DNA of 64,000 bases from Dyella sp. 2HG41-7 (GCF_021390675.1 NZ_JAJEJV010000004.1:682001-746000), one strand, 5' to 3'. Shown: positions 9,013-18,313, numbered from the stretch's first letter. The notes: generated by a model not told the origin, from the sequence alone. Translations and numbers: made by a program.

Positions 9013-10341
9013 ATGAAGATCAAACGGTTCCTGGCTTCCGATATGCGCCAGGCCATGCGCGACGTGCGCGCGGAGCAGGGCGCCGATGCGGTGATCCTTT
9101 CCACGCGCCGTCTTGAGGAAGGCATCGAGATCATCGCCGCCGTCGACTACGACGAAGCGCTGATGCGCGAAGCTGCGCGCATCAACGCGCCGACGCCGGA
9201 AGCGGCCAAGCCGCCGGTGAAAGAAGTCGCGAAAGACGCGCCGAAAGAGCGCGTGAAAGAGATCGTCAAAGAAACGCCGAAAGAAGTCGTCAAAACCGTC
9301 GCGAAAGAAACACGCGCAGCCACGCCGCCGCCTCCTCCTCCGTTGCCGCTGCCGTCCAACGAAATCGCTGCGCTGCAGCCGATGCTGGAGCAGAACGCGC
9401 TGGAAACCGCGCGCATGCGCAACGAACTCGGCGGCCTGCGCCAGCTGCTCGAACAGCAGTTGTCGAGTCTCGCGTGGAACGATATGGAGCGCCGCAGTCC
9501 GATGCGCGCCCGCGTGTTGCGCGATATGTCGCGTCTGGGTATCGATACCGACGTCTCGCGTCAGCTCATCGATGAATTGCCGGAAGACATCAACGTCGAC
9601 CAGGCGCGTTATCTGCCGCTGGGTTTGCTCAGCCGCAGCTTGAAAGTCAGCGGCCGCGGTCTGGCCGACGTGTGCGGCGTCACGGCGCTGGTTGGTCCCA
9701 CGGGCGTGGGCAAAACCACCACAATCGCCAAGCTCGCCGCGTGCGCGGTGATGCATCACGGTCCGGCGAAGGTCGCGCTGGTGAGCACCGATCATTACCG
9801 CATCGGCGCTGCCGCACAGCTCGAACATTACGGTCGCCTGCTCGGCGTGCGCGTGTATCCCGCATACGACGCCGCAGGTCTTGCGCAAACGCTGCATCTG
9901 CTGCGCGATCACCACACGGTGCTGGTCGATACCGCTGGCGTGTCCGGCAACGATGCACGCCTGCAACAACAGATGGATGTGCTGCGCGACGCCGCCGCGC
10001 AAGGCGCCACGCAATTGCGTGCCTGCCTGGTGCTGGCGGCGAATGCGCAGTCCACCGCGCTGGACGAATCGGTGCGCGCGTATCTGCCGCTGCAACCGAG
10101 CGCGTGCATCGCGACCAAGCTCGACGAAGCGCCCAGTCTCGGCGGCTTGTTGTCGGTGCTGATCCGTCACCGCATTCCGCTGGATTGCACCACCGACGGT
10201 CAGCGCGTTCCCGAAGATATCAGTGCTGCCGATGCGCGCGTGCTTGTGTGCCGCGCCGCGCAGCAGCAACGCCGGCTGGGTCCGGCGGGTGAGGACCTCG
10301 ACATGGCCGATCGCTTCGGCCTGGCGGTGGCAGGATTATGA
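9013..10341 (+). CDS. flhF: Flagellar biosynthesis GTPase FlhF
   Basis: A 442-residue SRP-type GTPase. A basic N-terminus (MKIKRFLASDMRQAM) and a Lys/Glu-rich B domain with repeated KE(V/T/I)-type motifs lead into the NG domain, with P-loop GPTGVGKTTTIAKLA and the switch motif STDHYRIGAAAQLE. FlhF marks the cell pole for flagellum assembly and works with FlhG, encoded next, to set flagellar position and number; this supports polar flagellation. GAGGAA sits six bases before the ATG. A palindromic element begins at its stop codon. Confidence 0.95.
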   Translation: MKIKRFLASDMRQAMRDVRAEQGADAVILSTRRLEEGIEIIAAVDYDEALMREAARINAPTPEAAKPPVKEVAKDAPKERVKEIVKETPKEVVKTVAKETRAATPPPPPPLPLPSNEIAALQPMLEQNALETARMRNELGGLRQLLEQQLSSLAWNDMERRSPMRARVLRDMSRLGIDTDVSRQLIDELPEDINVDQARYLPLGLLSRSLKVSGRGLADVCGVTALVGPTGVGKTTTIAKLAACAVMHHGPAKVALVSTDHYRIGAAAQLEHYGRLLGVRVYPAYDAAGLAQTLHLLRDHHTVLVDTAGVSGNDARLQQQMDVLRDAAAQGATQLRACLVLAANAQSTALDESVRAYLPLQPSACIATKLDEAPSLGGLLSVLIRHRIPLDCTTDGQRVPEDISAADARVLVCRAAQQQRRLGPAGEDLDMADRFGLAVAGL

Positions 10342-10500
10342 GTCTGTCCCATACCCCTTCGTTGTCCGCACGGTGCCTGAGCGGCCGCCAGGCGGCAACG
10401 CGCGGCTTGACCAGACGGCCAGTCTGGCGCTGCGCCACGCGTCACCACCTGACGACCGCTCAGACCCCATGCGAACTACGCAGAAATATGGGACAGGCTC
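10340..10500. repeat. Palindromic element between flhF and flhG (family E)
   Basis: Outer arms GAGTCTGTCCCATA (10340-10353) and TATGGGACAGGCTC (10487-10500) pair with one mismatch. Inner arms TGAGCGG/CCGCTCA lie further in, and the centre holds the palindrome CAGACGGCCAGTCTG. The same core with the same CTTGA flank recurs in the element at 51694-51956. The left arm covers the last bases of flhF and the right arm ends just before the flhG ATG, so the element accounts for the whole gap. Confidence 0.8.
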
Positions 10501-10501
10501 A

Positions 10502-11455
10502 ATGACTTTTGGTACGAACGAGGCACTGCAAGTGAACCAGGCAGCAGGCTTGCACAATCTGTTTTCGACCGCCCGCGTGCATCGGGAAGAAACCGATGCG
10601 CTCCATCAGGCGGCAAGCTTACGGCCGATCGTTCCGCGTACGCGCATCACGCGCACGATCGCGGTAGCAGGCGGTAAGGGCGGTGTCGGCAAAACCACGG
10701 TCGCGGTGAATCTTGCGATGGCGATGGCGATGGCCGGGCGCGACGTGATGTTGCTCGACGCCGACATGGGCGTCGCCAACGTAGACGTGCACCTGGGCTT
10801 GAGCCCTGCGCGCCACGTGGGGCATCTGCTGGACGGGAAGTGCGCGCTGCAGGATCTGATCATGCCGGCGCAGCACGGTCTGAAAGTGGTGCCGGGCGGT
10901 TCGGGCATTCGCCGCTTGGCGAAGATGGGCAACGGCGAGCACGCGGCGGTGATCCGCGCGTTCGACGAACTGATCCAGCCACCGGAGTTTCTGGTGGTGG
11001 ATACCGCAGCGGGCGTCTCCGACAACGTGGCGATGTTCGCCGCCGCGGCCGACGACGTAGTGATCGTGGTGTGCGACGAGCTTGCGTCGCTCACCGATGC
11101 TTACGCCTTGATCAAAATTCTTGCCCACGACTTCGACGTGCGGCGCTTCCATATTGTCGCCAACATGGTTCGCCAGGCGGGCGACGCGAAAAAACTTTTT
11201 GAAAAACTGGCGCGTGTATGCGGCCGGTTCCTCGACGTGGCGCTCGACTACATGGGCATGGTGCCGCACGACGAATGGCTGCGGCAGGCGATCCGGCGCC
11301 AGGGCGCGGTGGTCGATCTGTGGCCATCCAGCCGCGCGGCGGTCGGATTCAAGCAATTGGCGGGTGCGGTCGATACATGGGGTAAACCCTCGTGCCCGGA
11401 TCTCGGACGGATTGCCTTTTTCAGCGGCCAGAGCGTGCCGGCTGCGGGGTGGTGA
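10502..11455 (+). CDS. flhG: Flagellar number regulator FlhG (FleN), MinD-type ATPase
   Basis: A MinD/ParA-family ATPase with deviant Walker A GGKGGVGKTTVAVNL, Walker B LLDADMGVANVDVHLGL and FlhG-typical VVDTAAGVSDNV and CDELASLTDAYALIK. FlhG (FleN) limits flagellar number, restraining FleQ and the polar action of FlhF. The long open frame extends upstream through the repeat into flhF and is not credible there. ATG 10502 gives 317 residues; GTG 10532, with GAGG eight bases upstream, is an equally good start (307 residues). Confidence 0.92.
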   Translation: MTFGTNEALQVNQAAGLHNLFSTARVHREETDALHQAASLRPIVPRTRITRTIAVAGGKGGVGKTTVAVNLAMAMAMAGRDVMLLDADMGVANVDVHLGLSPARHVGHLLDGKCALQDLIMPAQHGLKVVPGGSGIRRLAKMGNGEHAAVIRAFDELIQPPEFLVVDTAAGVSDNVAMFAAAADDVVIVVCDELASLTDAYALIKILAHDFDVRRFHIVANMVRQAGDAKKLFEKLARVCGRFLDVALDYMGMVPHDEWLRQAIRRQGAVVDLWPSSRAAVGFKQLAGAVDTWGKPSCPDLGRIAFFSGQSVPAAGW

Positions 11456-11456
11456 C

Positions 11457-12191
11457 ATGAATGTGGCTTCGGAATATCTGCAGCTGCAACGCGAAGATGC
11501 AGACCAATTAGTACGCAAGCATGCGCCGCTCGTGCGCCGCATCGCTTACCACCTGATGGGTCGCTTGCCTCCGAGCGTTGACGTAGGAGACCTGATGCAG
11601 GCGGGCATGATCGGCTTGCTGGAGGCGGCGCGAAACTTTACGACGGATCGCGCGGCCAGCTTCGAAACGTATGCGGGCATCCGCATTCGTGGCGCGATGC
11701 TGGACGAACTCCGACGCACCGATTGGACGCCGCGCTCCGTGCACCGCAAGGTGCGCGAGGTCGCCGAAGTGGTGCGGCAGATCGAAAACGAAACGGGCGC
11801 GGATGCGGAAACCGCCGAAGTGATGAAACGTCTCGGCATGACCGCCGAGGAATATCACCAGGTGATGTCCGACGCGACCAGCGCGCGACTGCTCAGCCTT
11901 ACGGCGCCGGACGACGGCGAAGGCGGCGAAGGCAGCGCGTTGGATGTGGTGGATCACGACAGCTTGGGGCCGCAAGACAGCTTCGAGCAGAACAACATGA
12001 GCGAAGCGCTGGCCGAAGCGATCAGCACGTTGCCCAAGCGCGAACAACTGGTGATGTCCCTGTATTACGAACAGGAATTGAACCTGAAAGAAATCGGCAT
12101 GGTGCTGGGCGTGACGGAATCTCGCGTCTGCCAGATCCACGGCCAGGCTTTGGTAAGGCTGCGCGCGCGCATGGGCGATTGGCGCGGCTAG
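11457..12191 (+). CDS. fliA: RNA polymerase sigma factor FliA (sigma-28)
   Basis: A 244-residue sigma factor of the FliA group. Region 2 is seen as [19 protein letters not shown] and [18 protein letters not shown], region 3 includes the FliA-typical [14 protein letters not shown], and region 4 ends [24 protein letters not shown]. It drives late flagellar and chemotaxis genes. The ATG is one base after the flhG stop, with a GGGG stretch upstream. Perfect FliA promoters occur at 19901-19927 and 20670-20696. The unrelated frame upstream of this ATG belongs to flhG. Confidence 0.96.
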   Translation: MNVASEYLQLQREDADQLVRKHAPLVRRIAYHLMGRLPPSVDVGDLMQAGMIGLLEAARNFTTDRAASFETYAGIRIRGAMLDELRRTDWTPRSVHRKVREVAEVVRQIENETGADAETAEVMKRLGMTAEEYHQVMSDATSARLLSLTAPDDGEGGEGSALDVVDHDSLGPQDSFEQNNMSEALAEAISTLPKREQLVMSLYYEQELNLKEIGMVLGVTESRVCQIHGQALVRLRARMGDWRG

Positions 12192-12445
12192 CAACAACGT
12201 ACGAGCGAAGGAGCAGGCAACGAGTTTCAGCAATTAGCGACACCCAAGGCAACCGGCGCATCGATGCGTGCAAACCCCTTCCTTCGGAAGAGGGTTCGCA
12301 GGGGAACCAAGGTCAACGAAGCGCGTCCTGGCTTCACCGACCCGACCCATGCGGAACCTTCTTCCGAGGGAAGAAAACCACCCACGTTTCGCGCCTCACT
12401 CGTTTCTCGAATCCCTTCCCCGTTTCAAGCATCTGGAGAACGTGT
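12192..12445. other. Gap between fliA and cheY
   Basis: This 254-base gap has no gene I can support. It contains small TTCC/GGAA hairpins (near 12280-12296 and 12356-12376) but no recognisable sigma-28 or sigma-54 promoter and no T-tract terminator. cheY may therefore be read through from fliA or have a promoter I cannot recognise. Confidence 0.4.
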
Positions 12446-12853
12446 TTGGACAAGAACATGAAAATTTTGGTGGTAGACGATTTCTCCACCATGCGACGCA
12501 TCGTCCGCAACCTGCTCGTCGAGCTCGGTTTCAGCAATCCGCTGATCCAGGAAGCCGACGACGGCAACAACGCGTTGACGATGTTGAAGGCGAACAGTTT
12601 CGACATGGTCGTGACGGACTGGAACATGCCCAACATGACCGGCATCGAATTGCTGCAGGCGATTCGCGCCGAGCCCAAGCTCAAAGGCATGCCGGTGCTG
12701 ATGGTGACGGCCGAAAACAATCGCGAGCAGATCATCGCCGCGGCGCAGGCCGGCGTGAACGGCTACATCGTCAAGCCGTTCACCGCTGTGACGCTCAAAG
12801 AAAAGCTCGACAAAATCTTCGAGCGCCTGGCCGCCCGTGGAGCTTCCGCATGA
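12446..12853 (+). CDS. cheY: Chemotaxis response regulator CheY (F6 cluster)
   Basis: A single receiver domain of 135 residues with the CheY hallmarks [16 protein letters not shown], the acceptor Asp in [15 protein letters not shown] and the Lys of YIVKPFT. It carries phosphate from CheA to FliM. The TTG at 12446 is preferred over ATG 12458: GGAGA lies seven bases before TTG but about 18 before ATG, and the product [10 protein letters not shown] matches the usual CheY N-terminus. It overlaps cheZ by four bases. Confidence 0.93.
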   Translation: MDKNMKILVVDDFSTMRRIVRNLLVELGFSNPLIQEADDGNNALTMLKANSFDMVVTDWNMPNMTGIELLQAIRAEPKLKGMPVLMVTAENNREQIIAAAQAGVNGYIVKPFTAVTLKEKLDKIFERLAARGASA

Positions 12854-13494
12854 ACGCTATTGCCAAACCCGTCGCAGCCGAAGCGCTACCGCCTGAAGTC
12901 ATCGACCTGCTCAACAGCAAAGACGGCGCCGCGTTCGAGCAAGCGCTCGACACGATGGTGCGTCAACGCGAGCAGCATTTGTTCCGCGCGCTCGGCGTGC
13001 TGGCGCGCGACCTGCACGGCGCGATGAGCCGTCTTGGCGCCGATCTCGCCAACGAAGGCATGCCCGACAGCATGATCAATGCGCGCAAGCATCTGGCCGA
13101 AGTGTTGGAGATGAGTTCGCAGGCCGCGCATCGCAGCCTGGATTTCGTCGACCGCATTCGCCCGGAAGCCGAAGCGCTTTCGCAGAACGCCGTTGCGGTG
13201 CTGGATTTCAACAACAGCGAGACCGACCCGGCCGCCGTGCTGGCGCGTCAGGCGCAGGTGTTCGCCAGCGCGTGCAGCGAAGGCCTCAACGACATGGTGC
13301 TGGTGCAGTCCTGGCAGGATCTCGCCGGTCAGCGCGTCAAGAAAGTGGTGACCTTTATCGAAAGCGTGGAATCGTCGCTGCTGGAACTGGTGCGCCTCAC
13401 CGGTGCGCTGGCCGGTCGCGAAGCGCCGATGGAAGTCGCCAAAGTTCACGACCAGGACGAAGTGGATCGTCTGCTGAGCGAATTCGGTTTTTGA
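12850..13494 (+). CDS. cheZ: CheY-P phosphatase CheZ
   Basis: A 214-residue helical protein. The active-site segment [13 protein letters not shown] keeps the Asp and Gln of the CheZ catalytic motif QDLTGQ. The C-terminal [10 protein letters not shown] is the tethered peptide that binds CheY-P. It removes phosphate from CheY, and its start overlaps the cheY stop. A CheZ partner is typical of the polar-flagellum (F6) chemotaxis system in gammaproteobacteria. Confidence 0.95.
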   Translation: MNAIAKPVAAEALPPEVIDLLNSKDGAAFEQALDTMVRQREQHLFRALGVLARDLHGAMSRLGADLANEGMPDSMINARKHLAEVLEMSSQAAHRSLDFVDRIRPEAEALSQNAVAVLDFNNSETDPAAVLARQAQVFASACSEGLNDMVLVQSWQDLAGQRVKKVVTFIESVESSLLELVRLTGALAGREAPMEVAKVHDQDEVDRLLSEFGF

Positions 13495-13519
13495 TCGTAA
13501 CCTGCGGATACAGACGTTG

Positions 13520-15457
13520 ATGGATGCGAACCTGGACAGCGAGCTGCGCGACGATTTTCTGGTGGAAGCCGGAGAATTGGTGCAACGGCTGGGCGAACAG
13601 CTCGTGGAGCTGGAAGCCTCGCCGCACGATCGCGAATTGCTCAATGCGGTGTTTCGCGTCTTTCATACAGTGAAAGGCGGCGCCGGCTTTCTCGGCATCG
13701 ATCCGATGGTGCAGTTGTGCCATTGCGCCGAAGAACTGCTCAACGACGCGCGCAACGCGAAGCTGGTGCTGAACTCGGCGCATATGGATGCGCTGCTCGA
13801 ATCGCTGGATCTGCTCAACGTGATGATGGCGGCGTTGACGAGCGGCGATGCGATGGCGCAGCCGCCCGCGAGTTTGCTCGCACGTTTGCAGCCAGTGGCG
13901 GACAACGCGCCTGCGGCGAACGCATCGGCGAAACCCGCACGCTCGGCCGATCCGATCGAGGCGGAATTCGAAGCGCTGCTCGATACGCTCTACGGCGAAG
14001 GCGGCGCGCCCGGCGCGACCAATCACGCCTCCAATGAAATCAACGACGACGAATTCGAAAGCTTGCTCGATGCTTTGCACGGCCAAGGCGCCGCGCCCGG
14101 CTCCGAAAAGCCGGTCGTCGACGAGAAGAAAGAAATCAGCGACGACGAATTCGAATCGTTGCTGGACAATTTGCACGGCAAGGGTGCGGCGCCAGGTCAA
14201 ACGGTTGCGGCGGCGCCCGCACCTGCGCCGGCTCCTATTCCCGCTCCCGCAGCGCGTACCGCCGCGCCGGCCAAAGCGCCCGCCGAAAATACCGTGCGCG
14301 TGGATACCGCGCGTCTGGATACCTTGGTCAGTCGCGCCGGCGAATTGGTGCTGCTGCGTAATCGCTTGTTGAGTTTGGCCACGCGCAGCGACAATGAAAT
14401 GTTGGCGACCATGGCGGGCGATCTGGATCGCGTATCCGACGATCTGCAAACCGCCGTGCTCGGCATGCGCATGCAGCCGGTCGGTCGTTTGTTTCAGCGT
14501 TTTCCGCGCATCGTGCGCGATCTCGCGCGTCAGCTAGGCAAAGACATCGAGCTGGTCACCGAAGGCGAAGATACCGATCTCGATCGCAGCCTGGTCGAAG
14601 CGCTGGCCGATCCGCTGATTCACTTGTTGCGCAACGCCGTCGACCATGGTCTGGAAGATCCGGCCGGTCGCGCACGCGCAGGCAAGTCGCCGAAAGGCAA
14701 AGTCAAACTGTCGGCCAGTCAGCGCGGCGAGCGCATCGTGATCTCCGTCAGCGACGACGGTCGCGGCATGGATCCGGAAGTGCTGCGTCGCAAAGCGGTG
14801 GAGAAGGGCGTCATCGACGAAACACAAGCGGCGCGCTTGTCGGAAGTCGAATGCTACGAATTGATCTTCCGTCCGGGCTTCAGCACCGCCGCCACGATTT
14901 CCGATATTTCCGGACGCGGCGTCGGCATGGACGTGGTGAAAACGCGCGTCGCCGAACTGGGTGGCACGCTGCAGGTGCAGTCGCGCCTGGGTCACGGCAG
15001 CACATTGGAACTCACCGTGCCGCTGACGCTCGCGATCTTGCGCGTGTTGATGGTGCGCGTCGGCGATCGCTTGTTCGCACTGCCGCTCAGCAACGTGAGC
15101 GAAGTATTCGAGTTGAATCCGCAGCACGATCACATGCTCGACGGCCGTCGCGTCGCCGCGCATCGCGGTCGCGCGCTGGTGCTGGGCGATCTCGCCGATT
15201 GGGCGGGCGTGCACGGCGCAGGCGGACGCAACGTGGTGGTGTTGCATGTCGGCCATATGCATCTGGGTTGCCTGGTGCATGAAGTGATCGGCCGCGAAGA
15301 CGTGATGGTGAAGCCGCTCGGTCCGTTGTTCGAAGGCGTGCCTGGCGTTGCTGGCGCGACGGTGACGGGTGACGGGCGTCTTGCGTTGGTGTTGGATCTC
15401 GCTGCGTTGTCGCAAGACGACGGGCGTCTTCTTCCTTCGTTAAAGGTGTCGGCCTGA
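13520..15457 (+). CDS. cheA: Chemotaxis histidine kinase CheA (F6 cluster)
   Basis: A 645-residue kinase. The Hpt domain carries the phospho-accepting His49 in FHTVKGG. Dimerisation, ATPase (NAVDHGLE, DDGRGMD, ISGRGVGMD) and CheW-like domains follow. Between Hpt and dimerisation there is no visible folded CheY-binding P2 domain; instead a linker (about residues 115-255) holds three copies of a unit like DDEFESLLDALHGQGAAPG at about 147-165, 176-194 and 208-226. A TTG codon just before ATG 13520 could extend it by one residue. The second CheA of the window does have a P2-like domain. Confidence 0.96.
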   Translation: MDANLDSELRDDFLVEAGELVQRLGEQLVELEASPHDRELLNAVFRVFHTVKGGAGFLGIDPMVQLCHCAEELLNDARNAKLVLNSAHMDALLESLDLLNVMMAALTSGDAMAQPPASLLARLQPVADNAPAANASAKPARSADPIEAEFEALLDTLYGEGGAPGATNHASNEINDDEFESLLDALHGQGAAPGSEKPVVDEKKEISDDEFESLLDNLHGKGAAPGQTVAAAPAPAPAPIPAPAARTAAPAKAPAENTVRVDTARLDTLVSRAGELVLLRNRLLSLATRSDNEMLATMAGDLDRVSDDLQTAVLGMRMQPVGRLFQRFPRIVRDLARQLGKDIELVTEGEDTDLDRSLVEALADPLIHLLRNAVDHGLEDPAGRARAGKSPKGKVKLSASQRGERIVISVSDDGRGMDPEVLRRKAVEKGVIDETQAARLSEVECYELIFRPGFSTAATISDISGRGVGMDVVKTRVAELGGTLQVQSRLGHGSTLELTVPLTLAILRVLMVRVGDRLFALPLSNVSEVFELNPQHDHMLDGRRVAAHRGRALVLGDLADWAGVHGAGGRNVVVLHVGHMHLGCLVHEVIGREDVMVKPLGPLFEGVPGVAGATVTGDGRLALVLDLAALSQDDGRLLPSLKVSA

Positions 15458-15485
15458 TGAAACCACTCAACGACACCGTTCACCC

Positions 15486-15561
15486 GTCGCCCCGGCGCAC
15501 GCCGGGGCCCAGTGACTTCGTTCCAGCAAAGACGCTGGGCCCCGGCGTGCGCCGGGGCGAC
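15486..15561. repeat. Palindromic repeat (family B) between cheA and motC
   Basis: The arms at 15486-15516 and 15531-15561 are inverted copies, each with a CCCCGGC/GCCGGGG hairpin. It is the same element as the one inside fliP at 3443-3518, here in its usual intergenic setting. It leaves only the motC ribosome binding region between it and the gene. Confidence 0.9.
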
Positions 15562-15590
15562 GAGTGCGAGGTTATTTGCGAGGCGTCGAC

Positions 15591-16331
15591 ATGGACGTCA
15601 TAAGCATCGCCGGCACCATCCTAGCTTTCGTCGTGCTGATCGTCGGCGCGATTCTCAAAGGCACAGACGTTTCCGCGCTGTGGAATCCGGCGGCTTTTGT
15701 GATCGTGTTTATCGGCACGATCTCTGCGTTGCTGCTGCATACGCAAGGCAAGGTGCTCAAGCGCGCGATCGGCATGTTGGGCATGGTGTACAAGCCGCCG
15801 CAATTGCAGCCTGCCAATTTGATCAGCCGCGTGATCGGCTGGAGCGAAATCTCGCGTCGCCAGGGTTTGCTGGGTCTCGAACCGCATATCGACGCCGAAG
15901 ACGATCCGCTGGTGAAGAAAGGTTTGCAGCTGCTGGTCGACGGCAGCGAGCCCGAAGCGATTCGCAGCGTGCTCGAACTGGAAGTGGAGACGCGCGAGCA
16001 AGCCGACCTGCACGCCGCCAAGGTGTATGAGCAAGGCGGCATCTATTCGCCGACCATGGGCATCATCGGCGCCGTGCTCGGTCTGATGGCGGTGATGCGC
16101 GATCTTACCGATCCGGCCAAGCTCGGCCACGGTATCGCCGCGGCGTTCGTCGCCACTATCTACGGCATCAGTCTCGCCAACTTGCTGTTGCTGCCGATCG
16201 GCGCGCGCTTGAAATCGCTGATCACCAAACAGACGCAAGTGCGCGAGATTTTGATCGAAGGTTTGATTTCGATTGCCGAGGGCGACAATCCGCGCCAGAT
16301 CGAAAGCAAGTTGCAGGGCTATCTCGTATGA
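15591..16331 (+). CDS. motC: Flagellar stator protein MotC (MotA/PomA family)
   Basis: A 246-residue stator subunit with four membrane helices: two near residues 3-46, and two in the C-terminal half containing YSPTMGIIGAVLGLMAVM and GHGIAAAFVATIYGISLANL. The MotA/TolQ/ExbB proton-channel region is therefore present. Its place after cheA and coupling to a MotB-like gene matches MotC/MotD of Pseudomonas rather than a lone motAB. ATG 15591 has GAGG seven bases upstream. It overlaps motD by four bases. Confidence 0.9.
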   Translation: MDVISIAGTILAFVVLIVGAILKGTDVSALWNPAAFVIVFIGTISALLLHTQGKVLKRAIGMLGMVYKPPQLQPANLISRVIGWSEISRRQGLLGLEPHIDAEDDPLVKKGLQLLVDGSEPEAIRSVLELEVETREQADLHAAKVYEQGGIYSPTMGIIGAVLGLMAVMRDLTDPAKLGHGIAAAFVATIYGISLANLLLLPIGARLKSLITKQTQVREILIEGLISIAEGDNPRQIESKLQGYLV

Positions 16332-17422
16332 GTCGCCGCCGCAAACACAAACACGAAGACCATCCCAATCACGAAGCCTGGGTGATTCCCTACGCGGATT
16401 TGCTCACGCTGTTGTTGGCGTTGTTCGTGGTGCTGTACGCGATGTCCAGCGTCAACACCACCAAATACCGCGCCTTGGCGCAGGCGATCTCGTCGGCGTT
16501 CAACGGTTCGCGCTCGGTGATTCAGCCGGTGACGCCGAATGCGCCGCAATCGAGCATACCGGTGCCGACCAACAAGCCAGCGCCGATTCCGCGCACGCCG
16601 CTTGCGCAAATTCTGTTGCCCGTGCTGACGCAACATATCCCGACGCCGGCGACGACGCCGGACACGCAATCCGACAAAGACAAAACGAAGATCAGCGACG
16701 AGCAGGAAAATCTCGACCGCATCCGCAGTCAGGTGGAACACGCGCTGCAGCCGCTGATCGACAAGAACCTTGTCGCCGTGCGCCGCACGCCGAACTGGCT
16801 GGAAATCGAAATCCGCACGGACATTCTGTTTCCCAGCGGCGTTGCGACGTTGTCGCCGTCGGCCAACGATGTGTTGACCAGTCTCGGTAGCATTCTTGCG
16901 CCGTTCGCCAATCCGCTGCGTGTGGAAGGCTACACGGACGATATGCCGATCAATACGACGGTTTATCCGTCCAACTGGGAACTCTCCGCGGCGCGCGCTG
17001 CGAGCGTGGCGCGGTTGTTCGCCGAACATGGCGTCGACCCGGAGCGTTTAGGCATTGTCGGCTGGGGCCAATATCGTCCCGCCGCCGACAACACGAGCGT
17101 AGACGGCCGCAACCGCAACCGCCGCGTGCTGGTGGTGGTGTTGAGCGACAAAGCTGCGCCGCGCCGCTTCTACACGAATAGCGACCAGGTCAATCAGACC
17201 GCCGACGCGAACGATGGCGCGACGCAGGATCAGGAAAACGTGCCGTCGCCCGCATCGGTCGCCGCCGCACAACCTGCGAAAACGGACCCGCCGCCGCCAT
17301 CGATCACGCCATCGTTGGCGCCAACGCTTCCCACGCCGTCAGTGATCACACCGGTGGCGAGTCTGGTGACCACGCCAAGCGACGCATCGACACATACGAA
17401 TACACCGGATACCAAGGGATAA
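16328..17422 (+). CDS. motD: Flagellar stator protein MotD (MotB family)
   Basis: A 364-residue protein with a basic N-terminus, one membrane helix carrying the proton-binding Asp in PYADLLTLLLALFVVLYAM, a linker rich in Pro/Thr, and an OmpA-like peptidoglycan-binding domain (VEGYTDDMPI, NWELSAARAASV, NRNRRVLVVVL). It anchors the stator to the cell wall. After the OmpA domain comes a Pro/Thr/Ser-rich tail of about 80 residues, longer than in most MotB proteins. It pairs with MotC just upstream. Confidence 0.92.
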   Translation: MSRRRKHKHEDHPNHEAWVIPYADLLTLLLALFVVLYAMSSVNTTKYRALAQAISSAFNGSRSVIQPVTPNAPQSSIPVPTNKPAPIPRTPLAQILLPVLTQHIPTPATTPDTQSDKDKTKISDEQENLDRIRSQVEHALQPLIDKNLVAVRRTPNWLEIEIRTDILFPSGVATLSPSANDVLTSLGSILAPFANPLRVEGYTDDMPINTTVYPSNWELSAARAASVARLFAEHGVDPERLGIVGWGQYRPAADNTSVDGRNRNRRVLVVVLSDKAAPRRFYTNSDQVNQTADANDGATQDQENVPSPASVAAAQPAKTDPPPPSITPSLAPTLPTPSVITPVASLVTTPSDASTHTNTPDTKG

Positions 17423-17431
17423 CCGCTGCGC

Positions 17432-17908
17432 ATGAGCCTTGTTCCCAATATCGAAGCGCTTGCACGCGAACCTTGGTTGTCTTTTCAATTGGACGGCCAA
17501 CATTACGCCGTGCTCTTAAGCCGCGTCAGCGAAGTCATTCGCGATGCATCGCCAACGCCCGTGCCCGGCGCGGCGGACGATCTGCTCGGCATCTGCCATT
17601 TGCGCGGCAATATCGTGCCGGTGATGGATGGTCGTCGTCGTCTCGGCTTGAGTCATAGCGAGCCGGGCGATCCGTCGACCGTGCGCATTGTGGTGTGCAC
17701 GCACGAATCGCATCGCGTCGGTTTGCGCGTGGATGCAGTGGGCGATTTGCTGCAGCCGAAGGCGGACGCCATCCAACTGCCACCGGCGCGCTCCGGGCGT
17801 GTGGACGATCCCGTGCAAGTGGTGATGGGCTGGCATGGCGGCTTTGTCGCGCTGCTCGACGTACCTACGTTGTGCCGCCTTCATAAGGAGTTGAAAGATG
17901 TGGCGTGA
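17432..17908 (+). CDS. cheW: CheW-like chemotaxis coupling protein (F6 cluster)
   Basis: A 158-residue protein that is essentially one CheW domain, with WLSFQLDGQHYAVLL, the conserved LLGICHLRGNIVPVMD and a C-terminal FVALLDVPTL. CheW bridges receptors and CheA. The position after motD, where related bacteria have ParP/CheW genes, leaves open whether this is the true coupling protein or a ParP-like variant; no second cheW lies in this cluster. It overlaps the next gene by 11 bases. Confidence 0.82.
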   Translation: MSLVPNIEALAREPWLSFQLDGQHYAVLLSRVSEVIRDASPTPVPGAADDLLGICHLRGNIVPVMDGRRRLGLSHSEPGDPSTVRIVVCTHESHRVGLRVDAVGDLLQPKADAIQLPPARSGRVDDPVQVVMGWHGGFVALLDVPTLCRLHKELKDVA

Positions 17909-18305
17909 TCTTGCGGTAATCGCAGCGCTTGTACTTCAGACCGTTGCGATTGCGTTGCTGATGTATCAGATGCGTCAGTTGAAAGGCGTAAAACGCGGTG
18001 ATACCGGTGGCGTTCCCGAGCTGCTGATCGTCAACGCGCTAAACAAGATCGATCATCGCTTGAGCGCGTTGGAAGGACGTTCGACGCCTGCTTCGGATGT
18101 GGTTGCGCCGCGCCGTTCGGTCGAAGTGCCGGCCACGCAGATGGGCGCGCTGCGCGCAGCCGCTCGCCAATCGCCCGCTAACGATTACGAATTGGCGCAG
18201 CAGCTAGCGCGCGAAGGTGGCGATGCGGAACAACTGATGTCGCGTTGCGGTTTGTCGCGACACGAAGCGGAGCTGGTGCTGCGTTTGTACGCCAAACGCG
18301 CCTGA
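17898..18305 (+). CDS. DUF2802 membrane-anchored protein
   Basis: A 135-residue protein with one N-terminal membrane helix (about residues 5-23, VIAALVLQTVAIALLMYQM), a coiled-coil-like stretch and a C-terminal DUF2802 domain containing LAREGGDAEQLMSRCGLSRHEAELVLRL, which resembles a small helix-turn-helix. DUF2802 genes are common at the end of polar-flagellum chemotaxis clusters, but the function is not established. It is translationally coupled to the CheW-like gene and is the last plus-strand gene of this run. Confidence 0.8.
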   Translation: MWRDLAVIAALVLQTVAIALLMYQMRQLKGVKRGDTGGVPELLIVNALNKIDHRLSALEGRSTPASDVVAPRRSVEVPATQMGALRAAARQSPANDYELAQQLAREGGDAEQLMSRCGLSRHEAELVLRLYAKRA

Positions 18306-18313
18306 CGCTTTTC

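Noticed and set aside
10223-10501. N-terminal extension of FlhG back into flhF
   Set aside because: It would translate the palindromic element and overlap flhF by over 100 bases; the MinD-type domain starts well downstream.
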